A stretch of 64,000 bases of DNA from Hyaloscypha bicolor E (GCF_002865645.1 NW_020194684.1:1689241-1753240); one strand, 5' to 3'. Positions 23,452 to 35,169 are shown, numbered from the stretch's first letter. Notes: generated by a model not told the origin, from the sequence alone. Made by a program: numbers and translations.

Positions 23452-25100
23452 CCATATCTTACTAAAAAAAGAAGTACAGTATACACGCCTTATTCTCGAC
23501 TACTCCTAGCCCCCCCTTAGCTTGCATAGTCCGTAAGGCAAATCCTATAGATTACGAGGCATATCTCTATCTCCCTTACTCTCTATATCCTCTATACTAC
23601 CTATATTACTCGAATTATTTATATCTTCTTTATTTCCTTCTTCTCTAGTATTCTTACCCTCCTCTACTATAACTTTCTTCCCTATTGCCTTCTAATCTTA
23701 TATCTGTCTTTATACTTGCTTTCTATATCTTATAAGTAGTTAAGGCTTTAGTATAAAGGGTTTTATAGATATAGAATAAGGCTTTCTAGACTTAGTAGAA
23801 TTAGTATTAAGTTAATAGAAAGTATAGACTTTACTATTATTATTATATCTGTAATTTATATAAGTACTATTAAATTTGCCTTCTATAACTATATAGTATT
23901 TAAAAGAGCCTCTTAGTTTCTTATTATTATTATAAGTAGTATAAACTTAAGAGAATTTAGTTCTGTAAATATATACTAAGCTTATTTCTAGATTTGTTTT
24001 ACTTTCTCTAATTTCTTTAGCTTCTTACTTTAGTATAGCTTTATTTCTCTAACTTTAGTCTTATTATTAATTTGCTTTATTACTTTAATAGTATTATTAA
24101 GTAATATAAAAAGATTAAAGTATTATTATAAAAGAGGGAAAAAAGGTTATATATAAAGAGAAAATTAAGAAATAAAGAAATTTATTAATTAAATATATTA
24201 ATAGAAGAGAATATTATAGACTAAGTTTGAATTATTAGAGAATATATTATAAATATTATTTTTCTACTTATTTATAGCTTTATTATCTTTTCTATTACTT
24301 TTGCTTTTACTAGAACTATTACTTAAAGTTATATTTAATATATCTTTAATAAAAAAAAGCTTTAATAATAGTATTATATATTAAAATTAAAGTTATTTTT
24401 AGAAAAAGATTAAGATTAAGATTAAGGCTAAGATTAAAGCTAATATAGCTATATCTTTATTATTTATTTTTAGGATATAAAAATATATATTTAATATAAT
24501 TATTTAAACCCAAATAAATTTATAATAAATAATACTTGAAAATGGAAATATTAGTACTTAATAGCTCTAGATTAAGTATATTTAAATATTAAAAAAATTA
24601 TAATTTTAGATATTATAATTATAAAAATAAAGATATAAATATTCTTTTTTTTATTAACTTATAAAAGCCAAAATATACTAATAATAATTAAACTATATTT
24701 AACTTATATAGTTAGCTAATTTACTTTACTAATTATAAATAATTCGAGATAATTTAAATTTCCTTAAATTTCTATATATAGCTTATTATATAAACTTCTA
24801 TATCTCTATATTTAGTAATACTATAATTATAATTTTTAGATAAGAAAAATTCTCTTATTCTAATATATATAATTATATTTATTTCTTATTTTTCGAATAT
24901 ATAATTATTAAATTAGAGAGACTTAAAAATTCTAAGTAATATTTTCTTCTAAAAAATATATATCTTTAATAAATAATAAAAGTAAATATGGAATTATATA
25001 ATAATATAACTATTTTATACTAGTATCTTTATTTTCTATAAAACTATAATTCTATTTTATCTTTATTCTAAAACCTCTATTTTTCTTTTATATTTTTTTT
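23452..25100 (-). other. TIR-element interior, left part; no gene recognised
   Basis: Next to the left TIR is a C-run (about 23441-23455). 23520-24060 reads on the minus strand with mostly TAG/TAA interruptions and could be a dead coding end, Lys/Arg-rich, not matched to any family. 24060-25100 is AT-rich with nothing identifiable. Confidence 0.3.
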
Positions 25101-25150
25101 AACTTTACTATTAATATTAAAAGCTTCTATTTTTTACTAATACCTTTTCT

Positions 25151-25245
25151 ATTAATACCTTTATTAATACCTTTATTAATACCTCTATTAATACTTTTAT
25201 TAATACCTCTATTAATACTTTTATTAATACCTCTATTAATACTAA
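25151..25245 (-). repeat. 12-bp minisatellite, in frame on minus strand
   Basis: About eight copies of tattaatacc[t/c][t/c]. On the minus strand each unit is four codons (I-N-R/K-G/S), so the array would encode INRG/INKS repeats. Period 12 and the absence of stops within it suggest it lies within an old coding region. Confidence 0.7.
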
Positions 25246-25515
25246 GAGCTAGTATCTAACTACCTTATAATCTTTCTTTCTTTCTCTAAATTCTTCTTCC
25301 AAATTCCTTTTCTAAATTCTTCTTTTAAATTTCTTCTCTAAACCTCTTTTCTAAATCCCTTCTTTAAACTCCTCTTTCTTTAATACTTCTACTATTAATA
25401 CTAAGAGCTAGTATCTAATTACCTTATAATCTTTCTTTTCTTCTCTAAATTCCTTTTCTAAACCTCTTTTCCTTTAATACTTCTACTAATAATACTAAAG
25501 CTAGTATCTAACTAC
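25242..25515 (-). repeat. ~157-bp imperfect repeat with K/E-rich coding
   Basis: Blocks starting 'actaagagctagtatcta' recur at about 25242 and 25399, with a partial third at about 25490, separated by ctaaa[tc]tc[ct]tt-type runs. On the minus strand these read as Glu/Lys/Phe-rich low-complexity protein. Confidence 0.55.
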
Positions 25516-25610
25516 TATTTCCGAATTACTTTTATTTAGAACTTTTATACTATAAGTTTTTAACTTACTTACTTCTTAGAAAGCTAAATTTTAGATTCTT
25601 TCTTCCCTTT

Positions 25611-25832
25611 TCTAATATCTTTTATACCTTTAGGCTCTTTAGAAATACTTTTTCTTGAATCTCTAAAAAAGAAACTAATTTCTATTTAGATCTCTTTGAA
25701 CTTTAATATCTTTTCTTTCTTTCTAATATCTCTTATATCTTTAGGTCCTTTAGAAATATTCTTTCTCAAACTTCTAAAAAAGAAGTTAATTTCTATTTAG
25801 ATTTCTCTAAACTTTAATATTTTCTCTTTTTC
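25611..25832 (-). repeat. 111-bp tandem duplication, 37 codons per unit
   Basis: Two adjacent units starting 'tctaatatct' at 25611 and 25722. The minus-strand translations match: KILKFREI*IEINFFFRSL and KILKFKEI*IEISFFFRDS, where * is TAG in both copies. The period is a multiple of three and the difference pattern is conservative, so the repeat arose in a coding sequence later killed by C-to-T changes. Confidence 0.6.
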
Positions 25833-26899
25833 TTTAATATTTATAAAAGCCTTTAGGCTATTACTAAATATCTTTTATTCTTTATCTTAGAATATATACT
25901 AACTTATTTTTATAAGAAATAGCTCTTTTTTCTCTAATCTCGATTTCTTTAATATATATTTCTTATTTTCAAGTTATTTAGATATCTTTCTATTTACTTT
26001 TATAAAATATATACTAATTTATTTTTTAGTTTTTCTTATCTTACTTCTTCTTTAATATTACTATATATATATCTAATTAGTACTAGTTCTTATAACTTAT
26101 AATTAGGCTTTCTATTTATTAAATACCCGGATATTTTATTTTATTTTTACTTTATATATTTTGTTTTATATACTTTACTTTTCTTTTATTATAGGTTAGA
26201 ACTCAAATAGTATTTATCTTAAGTATTTATACTCTCGGATATATAAGATTTCTATAGATTTTTCGGGATTATAAACTAGCTTACTTTAGTTTAGAAAAGC
26301 TTTCTTAGGAATATTTCAGAAATTATAATATTTACTATAACTTCTTCTAAAGATTAATATAATATAAGTAATTCTGGTCTATTTTCTTTCTATAAAGTAA
26401 ACCGCTACTTTAAGTTTATATAAAAGTTCTAGTTATTTCTCGAATTAAAATATAAGTACTTCTTATTTCTATTAAATTAAATATAAAAAATAATAAGTAT
26501 TTTCGAGCTAGACTATAATACTAGTTAAATACTAAGACTTCTTATATCTTATAAAATATTATTTATAACTCGAGATATATTATATTTAATAAGGCTTCTA
26601 TATCTAATTACTTTATATTATAATAAAATATCTTAATATTATAATTAGAGAAGTTCTATTTTATAATCTTATTTATTACTTATAGATTTTCTAACTAATA
26701 AGTCTTAGCTAATAGCTAAGAAACTTATTAGCTATTTTATCTAAAGTTTCTAGAAATAGGAAATTACTTTAATAAAGACTTAGTATTAAAAATAGATTTA
26801 ACTAATTAATTTAAATAAGAAGTTTATAATAGAAGTCTCTATATATAAGTAATTTCATATAATAAACTCAAGTTCCTGTCCTTAGTTATATAAGTTATA

Positions 26900-28500
26900 A
26901 TATATAATAAACTCAAGTTTCTATTTCTAGTTATATAAGTTATAATATATAATAAACTTAAAATTTTCTAGCTTATTAGAGCTTGAGTTATCTTTAGAAG
27001 AATTAGTAAGCTTTTTTAGATAAATTTATTAAAGCCTTGGTTTTTAAAGATATTAGTCTAGCCTTCTTACTTTTCTTTTAGATAATAGTTTAGTTCTCAG
27101 GAATTATATATAAATATTAGAAAAACAAATATAATAATATACTATATATGTTTTCTAAATAAATTAGAATAAAACTAATAGAATTCCTGTAATATTTATA
27201 TTAAATCTATAGTACTAGCTAGTAAAAACTTTAATAATCTTAATAAGACTTAAATTATAAGCCCGGCCTTTAGATTTTCTATTTAACTTAAAAGTTAAAT
27301 AGTTTATAACAAATTACTTATTATAGAATATATTATATTTTTTTCCTAAAGAATACCGGATACTAGTAATAGTTCAGAAGCCTTAAAGCCCTTAAAACTC
27401 TTTATAAGTTTCGGGCTTTAGAGCTTTTCTATAATTAGCTAATTATATAAAATTATATAACTATATAGGTCCGGTATTAATATAAAGTAATTAGTAACTT
27501 TATATATAAATATAGTATAGTTTTTAGTATAGCTAGTCTAATATATTATATATTTATATATAAATACCTGTAATTTCATTATTATAATATAATATATTTT
27601 TAATATATTCTTAATATAAAAATTCCTTTATAACTCTAGACTTTTAAAAGTTTTCTCTATATTAAAAGCAAAGTATATAATATAGTTTAAGTATTAAACT
27701 CAAAAGGCAAAAGATTATAAAGGCTCTAATAATTATAAGACTTTATAAATTTAAATAAATTTGAGTATTATAAAGCCTGACTTTTAAATTATATAAGAAC
27801 TAATTAAAGAATATTACTTTAAAGTATTAATTATAAATTTCAAATATATATATATTTATAAGGAAATAAGACTCAAAATAGTACTAAGCTAATTATAAAA
27901 TACAGGAAAAAGTATATTAGATATTAGGCCTATTTTTTCTTAATTACTTTAATCTTAGTAAATATTTATATATAATTTATTAGACCTTATATAATAGATT
28001 TACTTAAAAGAAATAAGGTTAATTAGCCTAGGGAATTTAATAATAATAGTTAGATTTCTGTCTAGTATAATAAGTAAAGTACTAGTAATAGCCCGAATAC
28101 TTTAGGTTTTATTTATAAAGCTAAAGATATTATATTTATTAATTCTTTATATTTAATAAGAAAAAGAAATAATATATTTATATTTTTAATATATCTATTA
28201 TTATAAAATAATACTTATATAGTTTATAAGATTAATTATAGTTCTCTTTATTAAAAGAAAAAGAATAAAATTAAAAAAGAATCTAATAGCCTATTACTAT
28301 TATTATTATTAATAGCTTTAATATTATTATTATTACTATTAGAATTAGCTTTAATAATACTTTCTATATTATTTTATAGTTTCTAGAGATTAATAAATAG
28401 AGAAGAATTCTAATATATATAAGTTAATTAAACCTAAAAATAAGAGTCTATAAAAGAAATAAAAAATAAAAGCTAGAATTAAAAAAAAGAATTATATATA
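26900..28500 (+). other. Possible dead coding region in TIR element
   Basis: The plus strand can be read for about 1.5 kb in one frame whose interruptions are almost only TAG and TAA, replaceable by Gln/Trp. The implied product is Ile/Leu/Lys-rich and includes a poly-Tyr stretch near 28300-28380. No family recognised; it is a weak candidate for the gene of the 8.36-kb element. Confidence 0.25.
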
Positions 28501-31500
28501 TATTTTTATTTACTTACTAGTTTATTAGATTCTTTCTTACTTTTAAAGTCTTATATCTATATTAGTAAATAATATTTTTTTAGGCTCTCTAGGCCTTTTT
28601 AGTTTATTATTTAATCTCCTTAAATTATTATATTTTCTAAGTATTTTCTAGCTTTTTATAAGTAACTTTAAAATAGAGATCTTTATATATAATTTTATTC
28701 TAGTATAAAATAAGAAAAATTATTCAGATATTTTTAAAGTCTAGATATATACTATAATTAAAAAAATTAAAGATAATTTAAATAAAATCTAGTAAAACTA
28801 TAAGTTCTTAGGCTCTTTTATTATTAGAACTAGTATAAAATACTAGTTTATTTATATTATTAATAAATTAATAATAGTAGATAAATTTACTAATATAAAA
28901 AAGAAATAAGAAAATAACTACTAAGAAAATATATTAGAAAGAATAAAAAAGACTTGATTATTTATTTTAAATTAAAAGCCACTTATTAAGAAACATTTAT
29001 TAGAATTTATATAAAGAATCTAATAAAAGAAATATAAAAAAATTTATTACTAACTTCTTTAGAAAATTAGATAGTTCTTTATTTAGCTCTTTAATTCTTT
29101 ATATTATTAAATACTTATTTATAGAGAACTAGTTATAAAACTATAATCTATAATTTCATAAGATTAGATCCGGCTATATTTTAATTTATAAGACTTTAAA
29201 GGGCTTTAGATAACCTATTACTAGTATAAGAAGCTATAGCCTAGATAATAGCTTAAATAACTCTTATATTTATAGTCTATTAAGCTTATATAGTAATATA
29301 AATATTACTAGAAAAGTAGTTAGATTAAATAATATAGCTTATAATAAAAGAAAATAATAATAAAAGTAGTTATAAGGTTATTAAAGTAAGAGAAGCCTAG
29401 AGTAAAGCAGAAATAGTATCTAGTAGCTATATAGTAATAATAACTAGAGAAATAGATATAGTAAATATTTCTGGAAAAAAAGATATAGAATATTTATATA
29501 ATAAAAGAACTTAATAATTTTATTAGTATTACTCTTAAAAGTAAAAAGAAAGTTTCGAAAATAATATATTTAATAATAAATAATACTTATTTTAATATAT
29601 CTAGTTATTCTATAATTGGCTTATTTAATTATCTTATATTATTAGAAGTATTATTAATAAAAAGCTATTTCTAAATAAAGTTCTAGATTATTAGAAACTA
29701 TATAAATATTTTTCTGGCCTATATATTACTTATATATTTTATATTTATTAGAATAACTTATTTAAGAATTCTATTTCATATAATAATAGTATTATATTTA
29801 CTAGTTAGCTTCTCGAATTCTTCTAATATTAGTAGCTATCCTAAAGCTATATATATTCGAACTATATATTAGAGCTAGTAATAAGTTTAAATATATAATT
29901 AATTATTATTTCTATTAGTATTTCTTATATAAATATTAGCTATATTTATATTATAAGATATAAGCTTCTAATAATACTATTTTAGTATTTCTTTTAATAA
30001 AAACTTATTAATATTTATATTAGTATATAAAATTATATTACTTATTCTAAACTAAATAATTATTAAGAATTATATTATAAAGCTTTATATTTATAAAATA
30101 AGTCTAGTATTATATCCTGTCTAGAAGCTTTATATATAGTCTAAATAGCTTACTAGCTATTATATTAGGCCTAGATCTGTTTTTTCTAATTCTATAAATA
30201 TTTTATAAGTTTATAAATCTATATATCTTATTTTAGATCTATTATATATAAAGTACTAGTAAAGTAATTCGGTTTTATAAGTATTAGTAATTATAACTTC
30301 CGGTATAGACTAGTTCCTAAAAGTAGTTCTATATATACTAATTAGAATTAGTTATATAATCCGGTATTATAATACTAGATCTAATAGCCTTAATAAAAAA
30401 TAGTATAATTATTAGTATCTAATACTTTTTTTTAATAATAGAAAAAATAAGAGATAGATATAAAGAAACAGAATTACTTATATACTACTAGTATAACTAG
30501 CTTTTCTAAAGCTCTTATTACTAGAATTTAACTTACTAATTCTCGGTACTTTTCCCAGAAATAAAGTAGTTCTCTATATATATAACTAATAAATCGGCTA
30601 TCTATAAGAATATAAAGTATACTTTAGTAATAAAAGAAAATTCAAAGTCTTAATTAGCCCTAAAAAAGTAAGAATAATAGCCTATTTAAGTATAAATCTA
30701 AAGATATTATTATATAACTAAATAGATAATATTATATAAATAAATATTAATATAAATATATATCTCGATTTCAAATAATAATAGCTTATTATATTTATTA
30801 ATTAATTAAATCTAGTCTAAACTAGATATAATATATTTTTCTTTCTTAAACTATATTTATTATATTTATAATATAATTACTTCGGGATTTAGAAGTTATA
30901 ATATTATATATAAGCTCTTCTTATAAATAATAAAATATATTAGTAAATAAGGCCCTAATTTTCTAAACTAGAGTAAAATAGTAAAGTATAAAAAGGCTAA
31001 CCGGATTACTAGTAAACCTTATTAATAGAAGTATATATATAAATACTACTATCTATAATCTATAATCTGCCTATTATTTAGTTTACTTTATAGTATTATA
31101 AATAGTTATTTATTTGCTACTTACTTATTTATTATAGTTATATAATAAATAAGACTAAGTTTCTTATATATATAAATAACTCTAGTAATTAAAGCTATAT
31201 AGCTATAATTCTTAAAATTCTTAAGTATTTCTTTATTTATATTTCCCAGATAATATAGGATTATAATCTATATATAAAGAAAAGATATATTTATTATTTG
31301 AGTATATACTTAAATATTCTATTCTTATAGTTAGTATTTAATTATACGGGCATTAATATTAATTTTTTATAAATCTTTTAATCTTATTATAATTACTTTA
31401 TAGGAAACGTTTATATAAGCCCATTTAATAATAGTATTATAATATAGTAAAAGATTTATAAAATATTATAGTATTTTAATATAATTAAATAAAGTATTAA

Positions 31501-31600
31501 TAGTATTAATATATTATAAGTTCAGGCTATATATTACTATTATAAAGCACTTTTAGTAATATAAGCGCTAAATTACTAGAGTAATAGTGAGGCATACCCT
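28501..31600. other. TIR-element interior, right part; no gene recognised
   Basis: AT-rich with many stops in all frames. No internal terminal repeats or domains were recognised. The GC rises again at about 31560 on approach to the right TIR. Confidence 0.35.
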
Positions 31601-31716
31601 AAAAATAGAGGGGCAGGTATATACGGTTATTAGAAATCAGAAAATCAGAAATCGAAAATTAGAAAATCAAATCTCGCTTCTCTGTTTTGTCGACTAGCTA
31701 GCTGTGGGCCTTAGTA

Positions 31717-32882
31717 CATACTATATAGGAGCAGTTTAAAATATACCTTTTTGAGTCGATCTGCAATATTAATAATCAGCAAATAAGTGCTATGGAATCA
31801 TATAAAAATGCCTACTAATAAGAAGGCCAAACGACGGACGATTTTGCAGCTAAATTACAAGTATACGAGCGAGAATTAGGCTATACTAATAAGCGAAGGC
31901 TAGCAGATGCGTTATTTTCAGGGCTATGGCGGGAGCTATAGACTGAGATATCGAGAAGGGGCCAGCCGCTATATATATGAAAAGAGATGCTCCAGCTAGT
32001 ACGTTCGATTGAGACCGCGGATCGGTTATTTGGGCCCTCCAGGGCCTCTAGAGGGGTGCAAGTCAAGGGGGAAAGCCCTAGGCGAGCAGGAAGCCCTGAG
32101 CGAGCGGGAGCCTGTCGATATTATAGTAGGAACCATACTAGTAGCAGGTGTCGGCAAGGTATTTGTTTCAAGTATCAAGAGAAAGGGCATTATGCCTCCA
32201 AATACCAGAACTAGTTAATAATATACTTTTTAGGTAAGCTTTAAATATACTGGGCTATTACGGACATTATAGAGCTATTGGGTATGACTGACTATACTAA
32301 TGGCCAGTGTTTTAATAGCCTGGAACCCATATATTATATGTATTTAGAGCTAGTAATCTGGTATCTACAGGTATTCAGTAGATCAAGGGAGCTGGCCGAA
32401 CGCCTGAGAGTAGCAGTTTGAGAGCGATTGATTTGAGAGCTATTAAGTATATATCCCAGAAACAAAGCAATGGCTAATCGTTGGGGACGACGTTCCAGAG
32501 AGGGAGGCAGTGGCCATCACATAGGCACGAAAGCAATGCGAAAGCACTACGAAAGCAATGCGAAAGTAGTACGAACGTACGAAGCACAAAACACCCTAGA
32601 ACCAAGTACAAAAAACCACCGTACGAACGAATATAAAGCGAATTGGTAGAGCAGAGCAGTTGGCAAGTGAAGTGTGGAGCTGGGTTTTGTCCACAAAGGT
32701 GGTTTCCCTGGTTCTGAGAACCCGAATAGGCATACTGCAGTACGAAGGCATGGAGTATATGGAGCTTGCGAAGGCATATGAAGCTTATGGTACGTGGAGC
32801 CTGCGATACGAAGGGCGTACGAAGGGCATGCGAGAGTATAGAGCCTAGGCTCTTGGGGACCAGAGCCCAGAGAGAGAGGCGA
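31717..32882 (+). pseudogene. C-terminal gag with zinc knuckles, plus 3' non-coding part
   Basis: Continuation of gag after the 8.36-kb insertion. EQFKIYLFESICNIN is followed by a typical gag helix region (DDFAAKLQVYERELGYTNKR). A basic linker and tandem zinc knuckles come next: CRYYSRNHTSSRC, then ICFKYQEKGHYASKYQN (32087-32214), where Tyr stands at expected Cys positions. At least four TAG/TGA stops interrupt it. Gag would package the element RNA. After about 32220 no domain is seen; 32525-32590 holds acgaaagc/atgcgaaagc repeats and 32740-32830 ta/tgcgaagg repeats. Confidence 0.72.
32525..32840 (+). repeat. Short acgaa-type repeats upstream of 3' LTR
   Basis: About 2.5 copies of a 22-bp unit (acgaaagcaatgcgaaagc...) at 32525-32590, then scattered tacgaagg/tgcgaagg words to about 32840. 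The leader of the element (22620-22735) carries related 'acgaaa' words, so this may be a property of the element's non-coding ends. Confidence 0.55.
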
Positions 32883-33174
32883 TGTAATACGCATATTAAT
32901 AGCGAGCGTCCAGCTGGATTTGGTAGCCTAATTGGGCTAGTACTTATATGGGTTCGCATTCCCTAATTGGGACTAGTGCTTCCGTACATCTAGCGGAATA
33001 CTAGATTCTATATATAAAGGCATGCGAGCTTTGGAAATGGGCATTGATTAGTTTCTTGATAGGAACTAGTTCTTGGAATCAATTATACTTCCACGCTTCA
33101 CTCCATACTTTACCTTGGATTCCTACCCCTTACCTTGACTACTTGTATAGCACCCTGCTATTGTGCGCCTCACA
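32883..33174 (+). repeat. 3' LTR of gag-only element
   Basis: 292 bp, starts TGTAATACGCATATT and ends GCCTCACA, followed by the target duplication AGTTA. Preceded by a purine tract (gagcccagagagagaggcga) that would prime plus-strand synthesis. Confidence 0.9.
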
Positions 33175-33179
33175 AGTTA

Positions 33180-33876
33180 ATACAATATAGTAAATACTTT
33201 ACTTGATTATAGTTTTGTCTTATTTTAATTATAGCTTTATTAAAATACTATTATAACTTTAGGTTTAAGTCTCTTATATGAATTTTTTATTACATTAATT
33301 ATGGTAGAATGAATAAAGCCGAGGACATTTAATAGCTCTAGTATTATACCCTTAGAAAGGTTTAATCTTATATGTCTCTATAACTTTTACCCTTTGCCGT
33401 TATAATACCAAGCTATTTAGAGGCAAAATATATAATGTATATAGAGACTGCACGTGATATTAACGGCATCCGACGGGTAGAAACCTCGGTTGCATGTGAT
33501 GGCATGTGAAAGAGGGGAACTTCGGCAGTTGGCAGGGACCTGGGAAGCACCTACTTCCAACTTACTATAGTTAGCACACGTGGTCGCCGATTTATAAGAG
33601 ACCTCTCTAGACCTCTTAGGAGAGACAGAAATTAGTTCTACATCAAATCTAATATCTGTAGTTCTTATACTTCATTGATTTATCTATTATTTTATTATCT
33701 ACTATTAAATACCTTATAAAATAAAGGATATATAAAGAGTTAGTTAAGCTTTTTTGGTTTTTATATCATACTATTCATTTCATTCTACTATTATTAATCT
33801 CTCTATTCGAACTCATCTAATAATAACTACTACTATAGTATCCTTTAATATTTATAATATTTTGTTATTAGTAAAA
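33180..33876 (+). other. Low-copy DNA, possible promoter/5' UTR
   Basis: Less decayed than the flanks. 33440-33620 has balanced GC, with a TATA-like TTTATAAGAG at about 33590 followed by a leader-like stretch ('agttctacatcaaatct'). This would fit a promoter for the candidate gene starting near 33877, but the link is unproven. Confidence 0.3.
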
Positions 33877-34375
33877 ATGAAGGTTATTACTACTCTTATC
33901 TTTCTTTTTTCTAGGTTAGTCTATCTTATTATGAAATATAAATATAATTACTAAATATATGAACCTATAGGTTAAGCTTAGCAAGAGACCATAGCTATTG
34001 TACTTGCCAAGAATCGACAGGCTCTGCCAACCTAATTAATAGCGCTACTTTCCCTTGTTGCCAGGCTTTGGTTAATCAGTACGGTATGATTCTTTATTGT
34101 ACAGTCCCCTCTTCTTCTATAAAAATTTCCCTTTTTTACCAGGCTAATTATTTCTTTAGGTAATATGTATTATATATATGAATTAGCTGCGGCCCAGTTC
34201 CCAGGTAACTATGTTAGTATTCTCTAGAATATAGTAAAACTAACTTTAATATTATCTTTTTCATTAACTATAATTTCAGTGCATAGCAGCTCTTCATTAC
34301 TCGATTGATGGGGATGGCTTCTTTGAATGTTGTAACAATAACGGTGCCGGAGACTCGAGCTGTGGTTCTTGTTAA
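33877..34375 (+). CDS. Possible spliced gene for small Cys-rich secreted peptide
   Basis: The last exon is the best-supported part. After a consensus acceptor (aatttcag, ending 34279), 34280-34375 reads CIAALHYSIDGDGFFECC, then NNNGAGDSSCGSC and TAA, a compact Cys-rich tail. Upstream, 33877-33914 reads MKVITTLIFLFS, a signal-peptide-like start followed by a GTTAGT donor; a short middle exon (CTGCGGCCC..., to 34204) ends at a GTAACT donor. With these sites the phases do not join cleanly, so the model is incomplete or the gene is damaged. Six Cys in the tail suggest a secreted, disulfide-bonded peptide such as those enriched among fungal effectors (inference). Confidence 0.32.
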
Positions 34376-35169
34376 AGGAATCAATCGCGAATCAAGGTCT
34401 CGTCAAGCATATCGACTGAGCGGGCCGCAACAGTACGGGATTGAAAGGCATCTCTTCTGCATGGAAAAAAAGTAGCCGAAATAAGCATATGCGGCCGCAT
34501 CAAAACATTAATATCTCTTATCTAATACTTTGTCATTTGCTCTCTAGCTCTCCTACTATAATATAGCCTCTTAGTATAACTATTATATATGTATTAAAAA
34601 GAGTAAATAGGGTTCGGCCTTTCTTTAATCTATTCTTAGTATTTTCTCGAACTTGGTTTAGCTAAATATTAGTCCAGAAATTACTAATTATAATAGTTCT
34701 TATATAAATCAAGTTCTCGTTTTTCTATACTTTTATTCGAATTAAGATATCTTATTTTATATATATATATTCTTTTATTTTAGATTTTTATTATTTATTA
34801 TTTTTAATATATTTAGAACTTTTTTATTATCTAAATTTTAAGTCTCTAATAATTCTAGCTTAGTATCTTATAATACTCTTTATTCTATTTTATTTAAAAC
34901 TTTATAATCTTTTTAAAAGAGGGATTTATTTTATAAATCTATATTATTACTATTAATATTATTTAAAATAATTAATATAATCTAAGTTTTATTAATTAAT
35001 TCTATAATCCGAAATTTTATTAAAAAAGTCTATTATAATAGTCTAGAATAAAGTAATAATTATAAAAGATAAATATATACTTTTTTATTAATAAAAAGAA
35101 TAATATTATAAAGATAAATAAGTTTAAAATAATACTAATATATAAGTTCTTTTATAATATAAAAAATAA
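34376..35169. other. Transition back to AT-rich DNA
   Basis: 34376-34510 is still GC-balanced (contains 'gcatatgcggccgcatc') with no gene visible. From about 34560 the sequence is typical decayed AT-rich DNA without a recognised element. Confidence 0.35.

Larger units (their letters stand above)
23360..31716. mobile_element. 8.36-kb TIR element inserted in gag
   Basis: The two ends are inverted repeats: left TACTGAGGCC... and right ...GGCCTTAGTA. They share GCTAGTCGACAAAAC.GAGAAGCGA and then GATTTTCTGATTTT-type runs over roughly 90 bp. The flanks are the same pentamer CATAC (23355-23359; 31717-31721), and excising the element plus one CATAC restores the gag reading frame across the junction. 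The interior is extremely AT-rich and heavily stop-ridden. No transposase was recognised, so the superfamily is unknown. Regions of apparent decayed coding exist on both strands (see separate entries). Confidence 0.72.
22276..33174 (+). mobile_element. Gag-only LTR retrotransposon (TR-GAG-like), twice interrupted
   Basis: The element is bounded by two 292-bp LTRs with canonical TG...CA ends and flanked by the identical pentamer AGTTA (22271-22275 and 33175-33179). Removing the two nested insertions (22863-23135 and 23360-31716) leaves about 2.2 kb: LTR, leader, a gag frame with zinc knuckles, a 3' non-coding part with short repeats, a purine-rich tract (agagagagaggcga, just before 32883) and the 3' LTR. 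No protease, reverse transcriptase or integrase is present. It therefore fits the class of non-autonomous LTR elements that carry only gag and must borrow pol in trans. RIP-like damage is milder than in the neighbours, and some gag segments remain open. Confidence 0.82.

Noticed and set aside
25151..25245. CRISPR-like or telomeric repeat
   Set aside because: Unit is 12 bp, contiguous without spacers and in frame; neither CRISPR nor a telomere repeat. No TTAGGG arrays occur in the window.
32474..32959. 161-codon minus-strand frame across the 3' LTR
   Set aside because: It overlaps the 3' LTR and repeat-rich tail of the gag-only element, and the plus-strand structure explains it; no domain.
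33754..33954. 66-codon plus-strand frame as a complete gene
   Set aside because: The upstream part is low-complexity AT-rich sequence; only the last Met onward (33877) resembles a signal peptide, so it was used only in the candidate spliced gene.
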